DNA of 10,080 nt, taken from an uncultured Oscillospiraceae bacterium (GTDB taxonomy: Bacteria; Bacillota; Clostridia; Oscillospirales; Acutalibacteraceae). Of the stretch, positions 1 through 7,282 are shown piece by piece. The DNA lies in contig CAJKBW010000095.1 of the NCBI GenBank assembly GCA_905198295.1, forward strand, positions 1-10,080, in the 5' to 3' direction. Position 1 is the first letter of the stretch. Every line of letters begins with the position of its first letter. The notes beneath the pieces were generated by a model that saw only the letters and a program-made list of their open reading frames with translations, was not told where the DNA came from and ran no database searches. Both the position numbers and the translations under genes were made by a program.

Positions 1-2180
1 TCAGCAGCGTGGCGGTGCGGTGTCCTATTGCTGCTTGTGCCCATCAGGAAAAGGCAGGCAATTCCCGCCAGCAGTACAGCAAATGCCGTCAGCGGAAGCT
101 CTGCTCCGGTCTGCGGCACATCCTCCACCGCACGGAAGGCCACCTCGATGGTGTGGTCGGCATCAACAGCAGTGAACGTATAGCTGTCGGTGGCATCCAC
201 CGTCTTGCCATCCACTTTGATTTCCGCAATTTCATAGCCGTCTTCCGCCTTGAAAGCGAAACTCTGGCTATCGCCCTCGGTCACCTTCACCTCGCCGGAC
301 GGCGTAATCACACCGCCCTTGCCGGCAGAAGCCGTGATAGTATACTCCGCGAGAACCTTGACCGTCACGGTCGCCGATTTGCCGTTTACAGTGGTCACGG
401 TGATCTCCGCCTGACCGGGCTTGACCGCAGTCACCTTGCCTGCCGCATCCACCGTGACAACCGCCGGATCCGACGATTCCCACACAAGCGCGGTGTCATC
501 GGTGGTATCCGCCGGATGGATGACGGCGGTCAGCGTCTTTTCTTCACCGGGCTTAAGGGTCACTTCACCGTCCACCTCAACCGATTCGATCGGAATCGGA
601 TTAACTACCGTTATGGTCGCCGTGGCCGTATATTTTACCGTACTGAAAGACTTGCACTCAACGGTAATCACAGCGGTTCCCGGCGTATTGCCGGCGGTCA
701 GCACACCGTTTTCATCTACCGATGCAACCGATTCATTATCCGAAGACCACACAAAGGTATAATAACTTGGCAGTTCCGCGCCTTCCGGGTTCACCTTAAC
801 GGTCAGCCGGGTTTCCGATCCGGTGACCACGCGCTGGTCCTCCAGCGAAATCCCCTCCGGATCATTTCCCACCTTGACCTCAACTGCACAGGTCACGGTC
901 TTTTTGCTGAGCGGATCCACAGCCGACAGCGTAATGGTTGCCGTTCCGATCTTCTTCCCCACCGCGTACATCACGCCGTCACGTTCTTCCAGCGCAACAA
1001 TCGCATCATCCGAAGTCTGCCACTGGTATTCCACAGTCTCGCTCTTATCCTGATTTCCCAGCACCGTCAGAGAGGGGCTGAGCTTTCTTTCCGCTGTACC
1101 GTTGAGCATCAGAGCCGAGCAGCTGAAGCTCAGCTTGGCAATATAGCTGGACACCGGCGTTTCCATAGCTTCGTCGGTATAATAGGGCGTCAGCTTGGCA
1201 TACCCCTGTCCGCTGATCACCTGAGAAAAGTTTTCCGTTCCCCAATAGTTGTTGGAAAGATCATATTTCGCCGTACCGGAATAGGCCAGCCGCGCTGCAT
1301 AACCGGTACGTCCGGGAAGCGTTTCGTCCCGGACAATGCTGTTCTCGTGGATTTCCACCACATTCAGTTCTTTTTTCGGCAGATAAATGCCGTCGCCGTT
1401 ACTGCCGCCTGCGCCGGCACCGCCGTCTCCATCACGATTCCAGTTGGTCAGCGTGTTGCCTTCAATGTATATTTCATCGATCAGCGCACTGGCCAGCTGA
1501 ACACAGGTATGGTTGACATTGTTGACAACGTTATCCGTAACATCCAGACGGTCAGAGCTGATCACCACGTAGATTCCGTTTGCGGCATTGCCCTGCTCCC
1601 CGATATCAGAAATGTAATTCTGCGCAATCGTAATCTGCCGGATATACTCCTTGGCATCGCAGTTCATATGAATAGCCGAAACCGTACCATCCTTGATATC
1701 GGTAATCCGGTTATTCTGGATCACAACCGTCCCCTGCGTATTGTAGGGATTCCCCCAGCCCAACAGATTGATGCCCTTTCCCTGCACGGAAAAACCATCG
1801 ATGGTCAGAGAATCGTTGTTCTGAAGATTTCCCACTTCAATCCCACCGGTAAGCACCGTTTCTTCGGCGTCGGCCGGACGGCTCACCGCATTGTTTCCGA
1901 CCTGTGCACCGCGCAGGGTGATATTGCGGTCGATGTGCTTGGCCCCATTGCCATTATTGATAGTGACCTTTTCTGCGTAGGTTCCAGCCGGCACAGTGAT
2001 CACCGCCGTTTCGCCGTTCTGTACCGAGTCGACCGCGGACTGGATCGTATCAAAATACGTCTTGGTTCCGTCAACCTCCACTTCAATCTGCGCGTTGGCA
2101 GCTGAAACCAAAAATACCTGCTGGATAAAAAGCGTCCCTACCAGCAGCACCGACATAACCGTACTCAATACCTTTTTCAT
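1..2180 (-). CDS. Secreted sortase-anchored beta-helix / Ig-like surface protein (3' end cut by window)
   Basis: My own translation gives 726 codons with no stop before the left edge, so the gene is partial at its 3' end. Residues 1-30 form a signal peptide (MKK, hydrophobic core, SAANA). Residues about 40-314 look like a right-handed parallel beta-helix: repeated short strands with Asn-rich turns (QNNRI, AQNYI, TDNVV, EGNTL) ending in NNYWG at 310-314. Three Ig-like group 2 (Big_2) domains follow at about 345-441, 442-528 and 529-611, recognisable from motifs such as SSDNESVASVDENGVLTA. Residues 613-682 resemble the divergent InlB B-repeat (ITASAGKGGVITPSG, DGYEIAEIKVDG). The C terminus has a sortase-type signal VPQTG (688-692), a membrane segment (about 694-713) and a basic tail. 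The start ATG has GGAGGG 8 nt upstream (2188-2193). The product is probably displayed on the cell wall; adhesin and polysaccharide-binding or -cleaving roles are both possible. I recognise no catalytic residues. It has its own promoter and is not part of the purine pathway. Confidence 0.88.
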   Translation of the reverse strand, partial: MKKVLSTVMSVLLVGTLFIQQVFLVSAANAQIEVEVDGTKTYFDTIQSAVDSVQNGETAVITVPAGTYAEKVTINNGNGAKHIDRNITLRGAQVGNNAVSRPADAEETVLTGGIEVGNLQNNDSLTIDGFSVQGKGINLLGWGNPYNTQGTVVIQNNRITDIKDGTVSAIHMNCDAKEYIRQITIAQNYISDIGEQGNAANGIYVVISSDRLDVTDNVVNNVNHTCVQLASALIDEIYIEGNTLTNWNRDGDGGAGAGGSNGDGIYLPKKELNVVEIHENSIVRDETLPGRTGYAARLAYSGTAKYDLSNNYWGTENFSQVISGQGYAKLTPYYTDEAMETPVSSYIAKLSFSCSALMLNGTAERKLSPSLTVLGNQDKSETVEYQWQTSDDAIVALEERDGVMYAVGKKIGTATITLSAVDPLSKKTVTCAVEVKVGNDPEGISLEDQRVVTGSETRLTVKVNPEGAELPSYYTFVWSSDNESVASVDENGVLTAGNTPGTAVITVECKSFSTVKYTATATITVVNPIPIESVEVDGEVTLKPGEEKTLTAVIHPADTTDDTALVWESSDPAVVTVDAAGKVTAVKPGQAEITVTTVNGKSATVTVKVLAEYTITASAGKGGVITPSGEVKVTEGDSQSFAFKAEDGYEIAEIKVDGKTVDATDSYTFTAVDADHTIEVAFRAVEDVPQTGAELPLTAFAVLLAGIACLFLMGTSSNRTPHRHAA

Positions 2181-2210
2181 CCAGTTTCCCTCCATAAAAA
2201 CATTGACCAA

Positions 2211-2247
2211 ACCAGTGTATAATAGCACCTATCGACCGAAAAGGCAA
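2211..2247 (-). promoter_or_regulatory. Promoter of the surface-protein gene (sigma-70/SigA type)
   Basis: On the minus strand a -35-like TTGCCT (2247-2242) lies 17 nt before TATTAT (2224-2219). The -10 is preceded by TGC, giving an extended -10 (TGCTATTAT). Transcription would start near 2212, leaving a leader of about 30 nt that contains the GGAGGG ribosome binding site. The -35 box lies in the loop and 3' arm of the inverted repeat at 2236-2256, so a regulator or the DNA structure could act there. Matches were judged by eye. Confidence 0.6.
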
Positions 2248-2256
2248 CCTTTTCGG
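2236..2256. repeat. Inverted repeat between purD and the surface-protein gene
   Basis: CCGAAAAGG and CCTTTTCGG are perfect 9-nt inverted arms separated by CAA. The right arm can also pair with the adjoining CCGAAAA at 2257-2263 (a TTTTCGGCCGAAAA palindrome), so two overlapping symmetries exist. It starts about 21 nt after the purD stop, where an operon terminator would be expected, but the minus strand continues TCGATAGG with no T-tract. It also covers the -35 box of the next promoter. It may be an operator, an RNA 3'-end stabiliser or a weak terminator. Confidence 0.6.
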
Positions 2257-2277
2257 CCGAAAAAATGAAGGAAAAAA

Positions 2278-3543
2278 TCACCGCGTTTTACCGATATCCC
2301 GGCGATAATGGGCGTTTTCAAAATCAATGGTTTCCACTGCCGTATAAGCCCGCCGCAGAGCTTCCTCCACATCGCTTCCCCTGGCGGTAACGCCCAACAC
2401 ACGGCCGCCATTGGTGACGAAACGGCCATCGCGGTATGCCGTACCGGCATGAAACACCTCGGCATCGGCACACTGGCCCTGCGCATCCAGACCGGTAATC
2501 GGCAGGCCTTTACGGTATGCCGCCGGATAGCCGCCGGAGGCCATCACCACGCAGGCACAGGCCTCCTCCGCCCATTCGATCGGCAAATCCGCCAGACGTT
2601 CTTCCCGGATCGCCTCCAGTATCTCAATCAGGTCGGTGCGCAGCCGCGGCAGTACCACCTGCGTCTCCGGGTCGCCAAACCGGCAGTTATATTCAATCAC
2701 CTTTGGGCCATCCGGCGTCAGCATCAGGCCGAAGAACAGACAGCCCTTGAACGGACGGCCTTCCTGGTTCATCGCCTCGATGGTCGGCTGGAAGATATGC
2801 TCCATACACCAGTCGGCATCCGCCGCAGAATAATACGGGTTCGGACTGATGGTGCCCATACCGCCGGTGTTCGGTCCCAAATCGCCGTCAAAAGCGCGCT
2901 TATGATCCTTTGCGGAAACCATCGGGCGGATGGTTTTTCCGTCGGTAAAGGCCAGCACCGAAACCTCCGGTCCGGTCAGGAATTCTTCAACGACTACCCG
3001 GCTGCCGGAGGCGCCGAAAATCCGGTCCTCCATGATGCTGTGGATCGCCTCTTTCGCGGCGTCATAGTCATCGCAAAGGATTACACCCTTTCCCAGTGCC
3101 AGGCCATCCGCCTTGACAACCGCCGGGTAACGATCCGTCTGCCGGATATAGGCGAGCGCTTCCTCCGGTTTCTCAAACACTTCATAGCGTGCGGTCGGAA
3201 TCCCGTATTTTTTCATCAGATGCTTGGAAAACACCTTGCTGCCCTCAAGAATCGCCGCATTTTTGCGCGGACCGAACGCCGCAATCCCCTCCGCCTCAAG
3301 AGCATCTACCATACCGGCCACCAGCGGGTCATCCGGTGCGACAAACACCATGTCCACCTGCAGGCGCCTGGCCAGCGCAACCACGCCGGGAATATCGGTC
3401 GCAGGCGTCTCAAAGCACTGCGCATCCCGCGCGATGCCGCCGTTGCCGGGGGTACAGTACAGACGGCCGCAGCGCGGACTTTCCTTCAGCTTGCGTACAA
3501 TCGCATGTTCACGGCCGCCGCCGCCGACTACCAGAATATCCAT
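2278..3543 (-). CDS. purD: Phosphoribosylamine-glycine ligase (GAR synthetase)
   Basis: ATP-dependent ligation of glycine to phosphoribosylamine to give GAR, the second step of de novo purine synthesis; cytosolic. The 421-residue product begins MDILVVGGGGREHA, the hallmark N-terminal domain of PurD. The ATP-grasp part shows VVKADGLALGKGV (about 142-154), VVVEEFLTGPEVSVL (about 183-197), AKDHKRAFDGDLGPNTGGMG (about 211-230) and EYNCRFGDPETQ (about 284-295, metal/ATP-binding end). Length and motif order match the family, and no key element appears lost. An ATG three codons upstream (3552) is possible, but it sits only 3 nt from AAAGGA and adds residues MWT that lie outside the family N terminus, so 3543 is preferred. 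It is the last gene of the operon, about 75 nt after the transformylase, with a strong hairpin in that gap. Confidence 0.95.
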   Translation of the reverse strand: MDILVVGGGGREHAIVRKLKESPRCGRLYCTPGNGGIARDAQCFETPATDIPGVVALARRLQVDMVFVAPDDPLVAGMVDALEAEGIAAFGPRKNAAILEGSKVFSKHLMKKYGIPTARYEVFEKPEEALAYIRQTDRYPAVVKADGLALGKGVILCDDYDAAKEAIHSIMEDRIFGASGSRVVVEEFLTGPEVSVLAFTDGKTIRPMVSAKDHKRAFDGDLGPNTGGMGTISPNPYYSAADADWCMEHIFQPTIEAMNQEGRPFKGCLFFGLMLTPDGPKVIEYNCRFGDPETQVVLPRLRTDLIEILEAIREERLADLPIEWAEEACACVVMASGGYPAAYRKGLPITGLDAQGQCADAEVFHAGTAYRDGRFVTNGGRVLGVTARGSDVEEALRRAYTAVETIDFENAHYRRDIGKTR

Positions 3544-3555
3544 TGTCCACATCTT

Positions 3556-3561
3556 TCCTTT
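3556..3561 (-). promoter_or_regulatory. Ribosome binding site deciding the purD start
   Basis: AAAGGA on the minus strand is 12 nt from the ATG at 3543 and only 3 nt from the ATG at 3552. A 3-nt spacer is too short for initiation, so the downstream ATG is favoured. The 12-nt spacer is long but matches the spacing before purF (12) and the IMP cyclohydrolase gene (13) in this operon. Confidence 0.5.
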
Positions 3562-3587
3562 CGTTCGCTATCGGCATAAACGGGAAT

Positions 3588-3611
3588 GCCCCGGGCCGGC
3601 CGGTCCGGGGC
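3588..3611. repeat. GC-rich intercistronic hairpin before purD
   Basis: Arms GCCCCGGGCC and GGTCCGGGGC pair over 10 bp (one G-T wobble) around a GGCC loop. The hairpin lies wholly in the gap between the AICAR transformylase stop and the purD ribosome binding site. No T-tract follows it on the minus strand, so it is not a normal intrinsic terminator. It may mark an mRNA processing or stability boundary. It resembles the hairpin at 7253-7277. Confidence 0.65.
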
Positions 3612-3618
3612 GGAAAAC

Positions 3619-4797
3619 TCAGTGATGGAACAGGCGCAGACCGGTAAACGACATCGCAATACCATACTTGTCACAGGTTTCAATGACGTTGTCGTCACGG
3701 ATCGACCCGCCCGGCTCGGCGATATAGCATACGCCGCTGCGGCGCGCCCGCTCGATATTATCGCCGAACGGGAAGAAAGCGTCCGAACCCAGCGAAACGC
3801 CGGTCATGGTTTTCAGCCACTCCCGCTTTTCTTCACGGGTCAGCACTTCCGGCTTTTCGGTGAAGAAATTTTCCCAGGCGCCATCGGCAAGCACATCCTC
3901 ATAATCCTCCGAGACATATACATCGATCGTATTGTCGCGGTCGGGCCGGCGGATATCTGCCTTAAACGGCAGGGCGAGCACCTTCGGATGCTGCCGCAGA
4001 TACCACACATCCGCTTTATTGCCGGCAAGGCGGGTGCAGTGGATGCGGCTCTGCTGGCCGGCGCCCACACCGATCACCTGGCCGTCCTTGGCGTAGCACA
4101 CCGAATTGGACTGGGTGTATTTCAGGGCGATGAGCGCGATGAGCAGGTCGCGCTTGGCCTCCTGCGGAATCTCCTTGTTAGCCGTGACAACATTCTCCAG
4201 CATGGCTTCGTCGATCTTCACCTCGTTGCGTCCCTGCTCAAAAGTGACGCCGAACACATCCTTATGTTCAATCGGTGCAGGCGTGTAGGCAGGATCGATC
4301 TTCACCACGTTATAGCTGCCCTTACGCTTGGTCTTGAGAATCTCCAGCGCTTCAGCGGTATAGTCCGGCGCGATTACACCGTCGGACACCTCACGGGCGA
4401 GCAGCACCGCAGTCTCCTTATCGCAGGTATCCGACAGCGCGACCCAGTCGCCATAAGATGACATACGGTCAGCGCCGCGGGCGCGCGCATAGGCACAGGC
4501 GATCGGCGACAGCTCCAGATCGTCCACAAAATAAATCTTCTTGAGCGTGTCGGACAGCGGCAGGCCGACTGCCGCGCCCGCCGGGCTGACATGCTTAAAG
4601 GAGGCCGCCGACGGCAGGCCAGTGGCTTCCTTCAGTTCCCGGACCAACTGCCAGCTGTTGAACGCATCGAGAAAATTGATAAAACCCGGGCGGCCGTTGA
4701 GAACCTCAATCGGCAGATCCCGGCCGTCCTGCATAAAGATGCGGGATGGTTTCTGGTTCGGGTTGCACCCGTATTTAAGCAGCAATTCGTTTGCCAT
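3619..4797 (-). CDS. purH: AICAR formyltransferase, stand-alone (PurH C-terminal half only)
   Basis: Transfers a formyl group from 10-formyl-tetrahydrofolate to AICAR to give FAICAR, the penultimate step to IMP. The 392-residue protein starts directly in the transformylase fold (LLLKYGCNPNQKPS, 6-18). It has the catalytic Lys-His pair in SFKHVSPAGAAV (K68, H69), KYTQSNSVCYA (226-236), GAGQQSRIHCTRLAGNK (245-261) and the C-terminal signature SLGSDAFFPFGDN through AEPGGSIRDDN to the end LRLFHH. Bifunctional PurH proteins are usually above 500 residues; the N-terminal MGS-like IMP cyclohydrolase domain is absent here. The missing activity is supplied by the gene immediately upstream, whose stop is only 14 nt before this ATG. 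The Shine-Dalgarno GGGAGGA sits 8 nt from the start. The symbol purH is used for the domain; the protein is monofunctional. Confidence 0.93.
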   Translation of the reverse strand: MANELLLKYGCNPNQKPSRIFMQDGRDLPIEVLNGRPGFINFLDAFNSWQLVRELKEATGLPSAASFKHVSPAGAAVGLPLSDTLKKIYFVDDLELSPIACAYARARGADRMSSYGDWVALSDTCDKETAVLLAREVSDGVIAPDYTAEALEILKTKRKGSYNVVKIDPAYTPAPIEHKDVFGVTFEQGRNEVKIDEAMLENVVTANKEIPQEAKRDLLIALIALKYTQSNSVCYAKDGQVIGVGAGQQSRIHCTRLAGNKADVWYLRQHPKVLALPFKADIRRPDRDNTIDVYVSEDYEDVLADGAWENFFTEKPEVLTREEKREWLKTMTGVSLGSDAFFPFGDNIERARRSGVCYIAEPGGSIRDDNVIETCDKYGIAMSFTGLRLFHH

Positions 4798-4811
4798 GAA
4801 TGATTCCTCCC

Positions 4812-5513
4812 TTAACCGTGTTTATTGACAATGCGGGTGTCGGTCTCGCCGGTTTCCCAGTCGATAAACCGGGTGAACAGCGAAACGCGGTTATCCGCAT
4901 CGAGGCTTTCCCACACTGTTTCGGTAAACGCATCCAGATCGGACGGGATCGCCACCGGAGCCGGCTCCCCGGCAAACGAGGGCAGCGGATTACCGTCCTG
5001 CTGATAGGTATGGATAAAATGGCCCTCACCGGCAAACGGCTGATCAAAGTCAAAGAAGAAGCGGCGCACCGATTCCGGACGGCCGTCCGCCGATTTGAGA
5101 ATCGACAGGCGATACCGCCGCTCGGACGGCTCCACCAGGCCAGAGATGCGCGGAGTGAAATTCGGGCCGTCCGGCTCGAAGGTACGGGTACGCAGCGCAT
5201 CCTCAAAGGTTTTGCCCTGCTGCATCAGCTCGTACACCGTGTCGGTCTGGTCGCCGTTAGTGACGATGGTTTTGCCGTCAAGCACCCGCACCGGTGCATA
5301 GATGATCAGCGACGGATCCACCATTTTGCTCTCGTCAAACGCCTTGGTTTTCAGGCCGTCACCGTCCGCCATAAATACACGGTTGCGGCTGTTTTCACTG
5401 CGGCCCATGATAAAGTACGCGATCACCGCATGTTTTCCGTCCGCACTGCTGCCGAGAATAATGCCGCGGCCGGGATAGGTGGTTGCGCTCAGTTCCTCTT
5501 TGAGAGAATGCAT
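4812..5513 (-). CDS. purO: IMP cyclohydrolase, archaeal PurO type
   Basis: Predicted to close FAICAR to IMP, the last step of the pathway. The 233-residue sequence begins MHSLKEELSATTYPGRGIILG and continues AYFIMGRSENSRNRVF (about 32-47), the pattern I associate with the PurO-like IMP cyclohydrolase family (Ntn-hydrolase-like fold), which is unrelated to the MGS-fold cyclohydrolase of bacterial PurH. Further recognisable stretches are VDPSLIIYAPVR (about 65-76) and TNGDQTDTVYELM (about 84-96). Position supports the call: it sits between purN and a transformylase that lacks exactly this activity. The start ATG is the only one available after an upstream in-frame stop; AAAGGA lies 13 nt away, a long spacer. 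Family assignment is from memory of motifs plus context; active-site residues were not verified. Confidence 0.85.
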   Translation of the reverse strand: MHSLKEELSATTYPGRGIILGSSADGKHAVIAYFIMGRSENSRNRVFMADGDGLKTKAFDESKMVDPSLIIYAPVRVLDGKTIVTNGDQTDTVYELMQQGKTFEDALRTRTFEPDGPNFTPRISGLVEPSERRYRLSILKSADGRPESVRRFFFDFDQPFAGEGHFIHTYQQDGNPLPSFAGEPAPVAIPSDLDAFTETVWESLDADNRVSLFTRFIDWETGETDTRIVNKHG

Positions 5514-5538
5514 CGTTTCAGTCCATTCCTTTCCTCAC

Positions 5539-6165
5539 TCAGTCTTCAATAATGGTCCGGCGCCCCTCAACCCGGAGCTTGCCGCTGCAGAAAAGCGACA
5601 CCGCACGGGGCAGCAGTTCCCATTCGGCCTGCTGCATCACCCGCAGCTGAAGCGATTCCGGCGTATCGTCCGGCCGGATTTCTACCGCCTTCTGCAGGAT
5701 AATCGCGCCGCCGTCCGGGATTTCGTTGACGAAATGCACCGTCGCGCCGGTTACCTTCACGCCGTATTCCAGCGCCGCCTCATGCACTTTCAGACCATAA
5801 AACCCTTTTCCGCAGAAGGCGGGAATCAGCGCCGGATGCACATTGATGATCCGGTTGCGGTAACGGGCGATCACCGCTTCGCCAAGGATGCTCAAAAAGC
5901 CGGCGAGCACCACCAGATCGGCGCCGCAGGCCTCAAGCGCCGTGAGCAGCGCCGCGTCAAACGCCTGCTGGTCGGCAAATTGCCGGCGTGCCACCACCAC
6001 CGACGGGATATTGTGCTGTCTGGCCCGCTCGAGGGCATATACCCCCTCACGCGAGGCGATCACCCGCACAATCCGGCCGTCGGGAATCTTTCCCGCCGCC
6101 TGCGCATCAATGAGCGCCTGCAGATTGGTGCCGCCGCCGGAAACGAGAACCGCAATATTCCGCAT
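5539..6165 (-). CDS. purN: Phosphoribosylglycinamide formyltransferase (10-formyl-THF dependent)
   Basis: Formylates GAR to FGAR using 10-formyl-tetrahydrofolate. The 208-residue protein has the N-terminal phosphate-binding loop LVSGGGTNLQAL (7-18), the folate/active-site segment VVLAGFLSIL (85-94), and the catalytic triad seen in the family: Asn108 and His110 in IINVHPALIPAF, and Asp151 in VNEIPDGGAII. The length is normal. An in-frame ATG at 6216 would add 17 residues overlapping the end of purM and was rejected: MRNIAVLVSGGG matches the family start and is preceded by a strong GGGAGG 7 nt away. The gap to purM is only 16 nt, so the two genes are tightly coupled. Confidence 0.95.
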   Translation of the reverse strand: MRNIAVLVSGGGTNLQALIDAQAAGKIPDGRIVRVIASREGVYALERARQHNIPSVVVARRQFADQQAFDAALLTALEACGADLVVLAGFLSILGEAVIARYRNRIINVHPALIPAFCGKGFYGLKVHEAALEYGVKVTGATVHFVNEIPDGGAIILQKAVEIRPDDTPESLQLRVMQQAEWELLPRAVSLFCSGKLRVEGRRTIIED

Positions 6166-6172
6166 GCTGTCC

Positions 6173-6178
6173 CCTCCC
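6173..6178 (-). promoter_or_regulatory. Ribosome binding site deciding the purN start
   Basis: GGGAGG within a GGGGAGGGG run, 7 nt from the ATG at 6165. It lies entirely inside the 16-nt gap between the purM stop and purN, and supports the shorter 208-residue PurN over the longer reading from 6216. Confidence 0.75.
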
Positions 6179-6181
6179 CGT

Positions 6182-7216
6182 TCAGCGCAGCACAACGCCT
6201 TCGTTGCCCTCGGCAACCTCGCCGAGGATCAGCGCTTCTTCGCCGTTGGCATGCAGAATGCGCACCGCTTCATCTGCCTGCTCCGGCGCAACCGCGATCA
6301 CCAGGCCGGTACCCATATTGAAGGTATTGAACATATCCCGCTCCGGGATATTGCCCGTCTTCTGAATCAGATCGAAAATCGGCAGCACAGGCACCTTAGC
6401 CTTTTCGATCACCGCCTGCAGCCCGTCGGGCAGCATGCGCGGGATGTTCTCATAATAGCCGCCGCCGGTGATATGCGAAATGCCATGCACCGACACCGCC
6501 GCCATCAGCGCACGCAGCGCTTTCACATAAATTTTGGTCGGGGTCAGCAGCGCTTCACCAAGGGTTTTGCCCAGCTCATCATAATACCGGCCAACCGTCT
6601 TTTCCGAGACATCAAACACCTTGCGCACCAGCGAAAAACCGTTGGAGTGCACGCCGCTCGACTTCACGCCGATGAGCGCATCGCCGGGCCGGACGTTTTT
6701 CGAATCTACAATATTGTCGTAATCCGCAAGCCCTACGCAGAAGCCGGCCAGGTCATATTCTTCGACCGGATAAAAGCCCGGCATTTCGGCGGTTTCGCCG
6801 CCGATAAGCGCACAGCCGGCCTGCACACAGCCCTCCGCCACGCCGGATACGATCGCTGCGATTTTCTCCGGCACATTTTTGCCGCAGGCCACATAGTCGA
6901 GGAAAAACAGCGGCTGTGCACCGGAGCAGGCCACGTCGTTCGCGCACATGGCTACGCAGTCGATACCCACCGTATCGTGCTTATCCAACAGAAACGCGAG
7001 CTTCAGCTTGGTGCCGACGCCGTCGGTGCCGGAAACGAGAACCGGCCGCCGGATTCCTTTAAGATCCGGTTCAAACAGGCCGCCAAAGCCGCCGATACCG
7101 GAGAGTACGCCGGGAATATTGGTGCGGGCCACATGGGCTTTCATCAGTTCCACGGCCTTATAGCCGGCGGTTACATCCACGCCCGCCGCCGCATAGCTTT
7201 CACTGACACTTTTCAT
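6182..7216 (-). CDS. purM: Phosphoribosylformylglycinamidine cyclo-ligase (AIR synthetase)
   Basis: ATP-dependent ring closure of FGAM to AIR. The 344-residue length is that expected for PurM. Motifs in order: SESYAAAGVDVTAG (5-18), GTDGVGTKLKLAF (63-75, ATP/phosphate binding), GIDCVAMCANDV (84-95), PLFFLDY (102-108), GGETAEMPGFY (139-149), GVKSSGVHSNGFSL (183-196), HITGGGYYENIPRMLP (248-263) and NMGTGLVIAV (300-309). No key element is missing. AAAGGA lies 9 nt upstream of the ATG. It sits between purF and purN. Its substrate FGAM requires FGAM synthetase (PurL, with PurQ/PurS), which is not encoded in this window. Confidence 0.96.
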   Translation of the reverse strand: MKSVSESYAAAGVDVTAGYKAVELMKAHVARTNIPGVLSGIGGFGGLFEPDLKGIRRPVLVSGTDGVGTKLKLAFLLDKHDTVGIDCVAMCANDVACSGAQPLFFLDYVACGKNVPEKIAAIVSGVAEGCVQAGCALIGGETAEMPGFYPVEEYDLAGFCVGLADYDNIVDSKNVRPGDALIGVKSSGVHSNGFSLVRKVFDVSEKTVGRYYDELGKTLGEALLTPTKIYVKALRALMAAVSVHGISHITGGGYYENIPRMLPDGLQAVIEKAKVPVLPIFDLIQKTGNIPERDMFNTFNMGTGLVIAVAPEQADEAVRILHANGEEALILGEVAEGNEGVVLR

Positions 7217-7252
7217 GAGAAGACTTCCTTTCCCCGGCGGTCAACGTTTTTC

Positions 7253-7277
7253 GCCCCGGCCGCCGGACAACGGGGGC
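7253..7277. repeat. GC-rich hairpin between purF and purM
   Basis: GCCCC (7253-7257) pairs with GGGGC (7273-7277) in the 66-nt gap after the purF stop; inner GC-rich bases could extend the structure imperfectly. On the plus strand it is followed by TCTTTTTATT, which looks like a terminator, but no gene reads in that direction. On the minus strand there is no T-tract. It shares the GCCCCGG start with the hairpin at 3588-3611. Its role is unknown; mRNA stability or processing is plausible. Confidence 0.45.
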
Positions 7278-7282
7278 TCTTT

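Noticed and set aside
9..2105. Long plus-strand open frame opposite the surface-protein gene (about 698 codons)
   Set aside because: Its translation is rich in His/Arg and has no recognisable domain or good ribosome binding site. The minus strand gives a coherent signal peptide, domains and anchor, so this is an antisense shadow.
2236..2256. PurR-type PurBox (CCGAA half-sites) in the inverted repeat
   Set aside because: The arms contain CCGAA/TTCGG, but the 3-nt spacing and the flanking bases do not match the widely spaced Bacillus PurBox pair, and the site precedes the surface gene, not the pur operon.
6166..6216. N-terminal extension of PurN from an ATG at 6216
   Set aside because: It would overlap the end of purM and add 17 residues not expected in the family; the ATG at 6165 has a strong GGGAGG 7 nt upstream.
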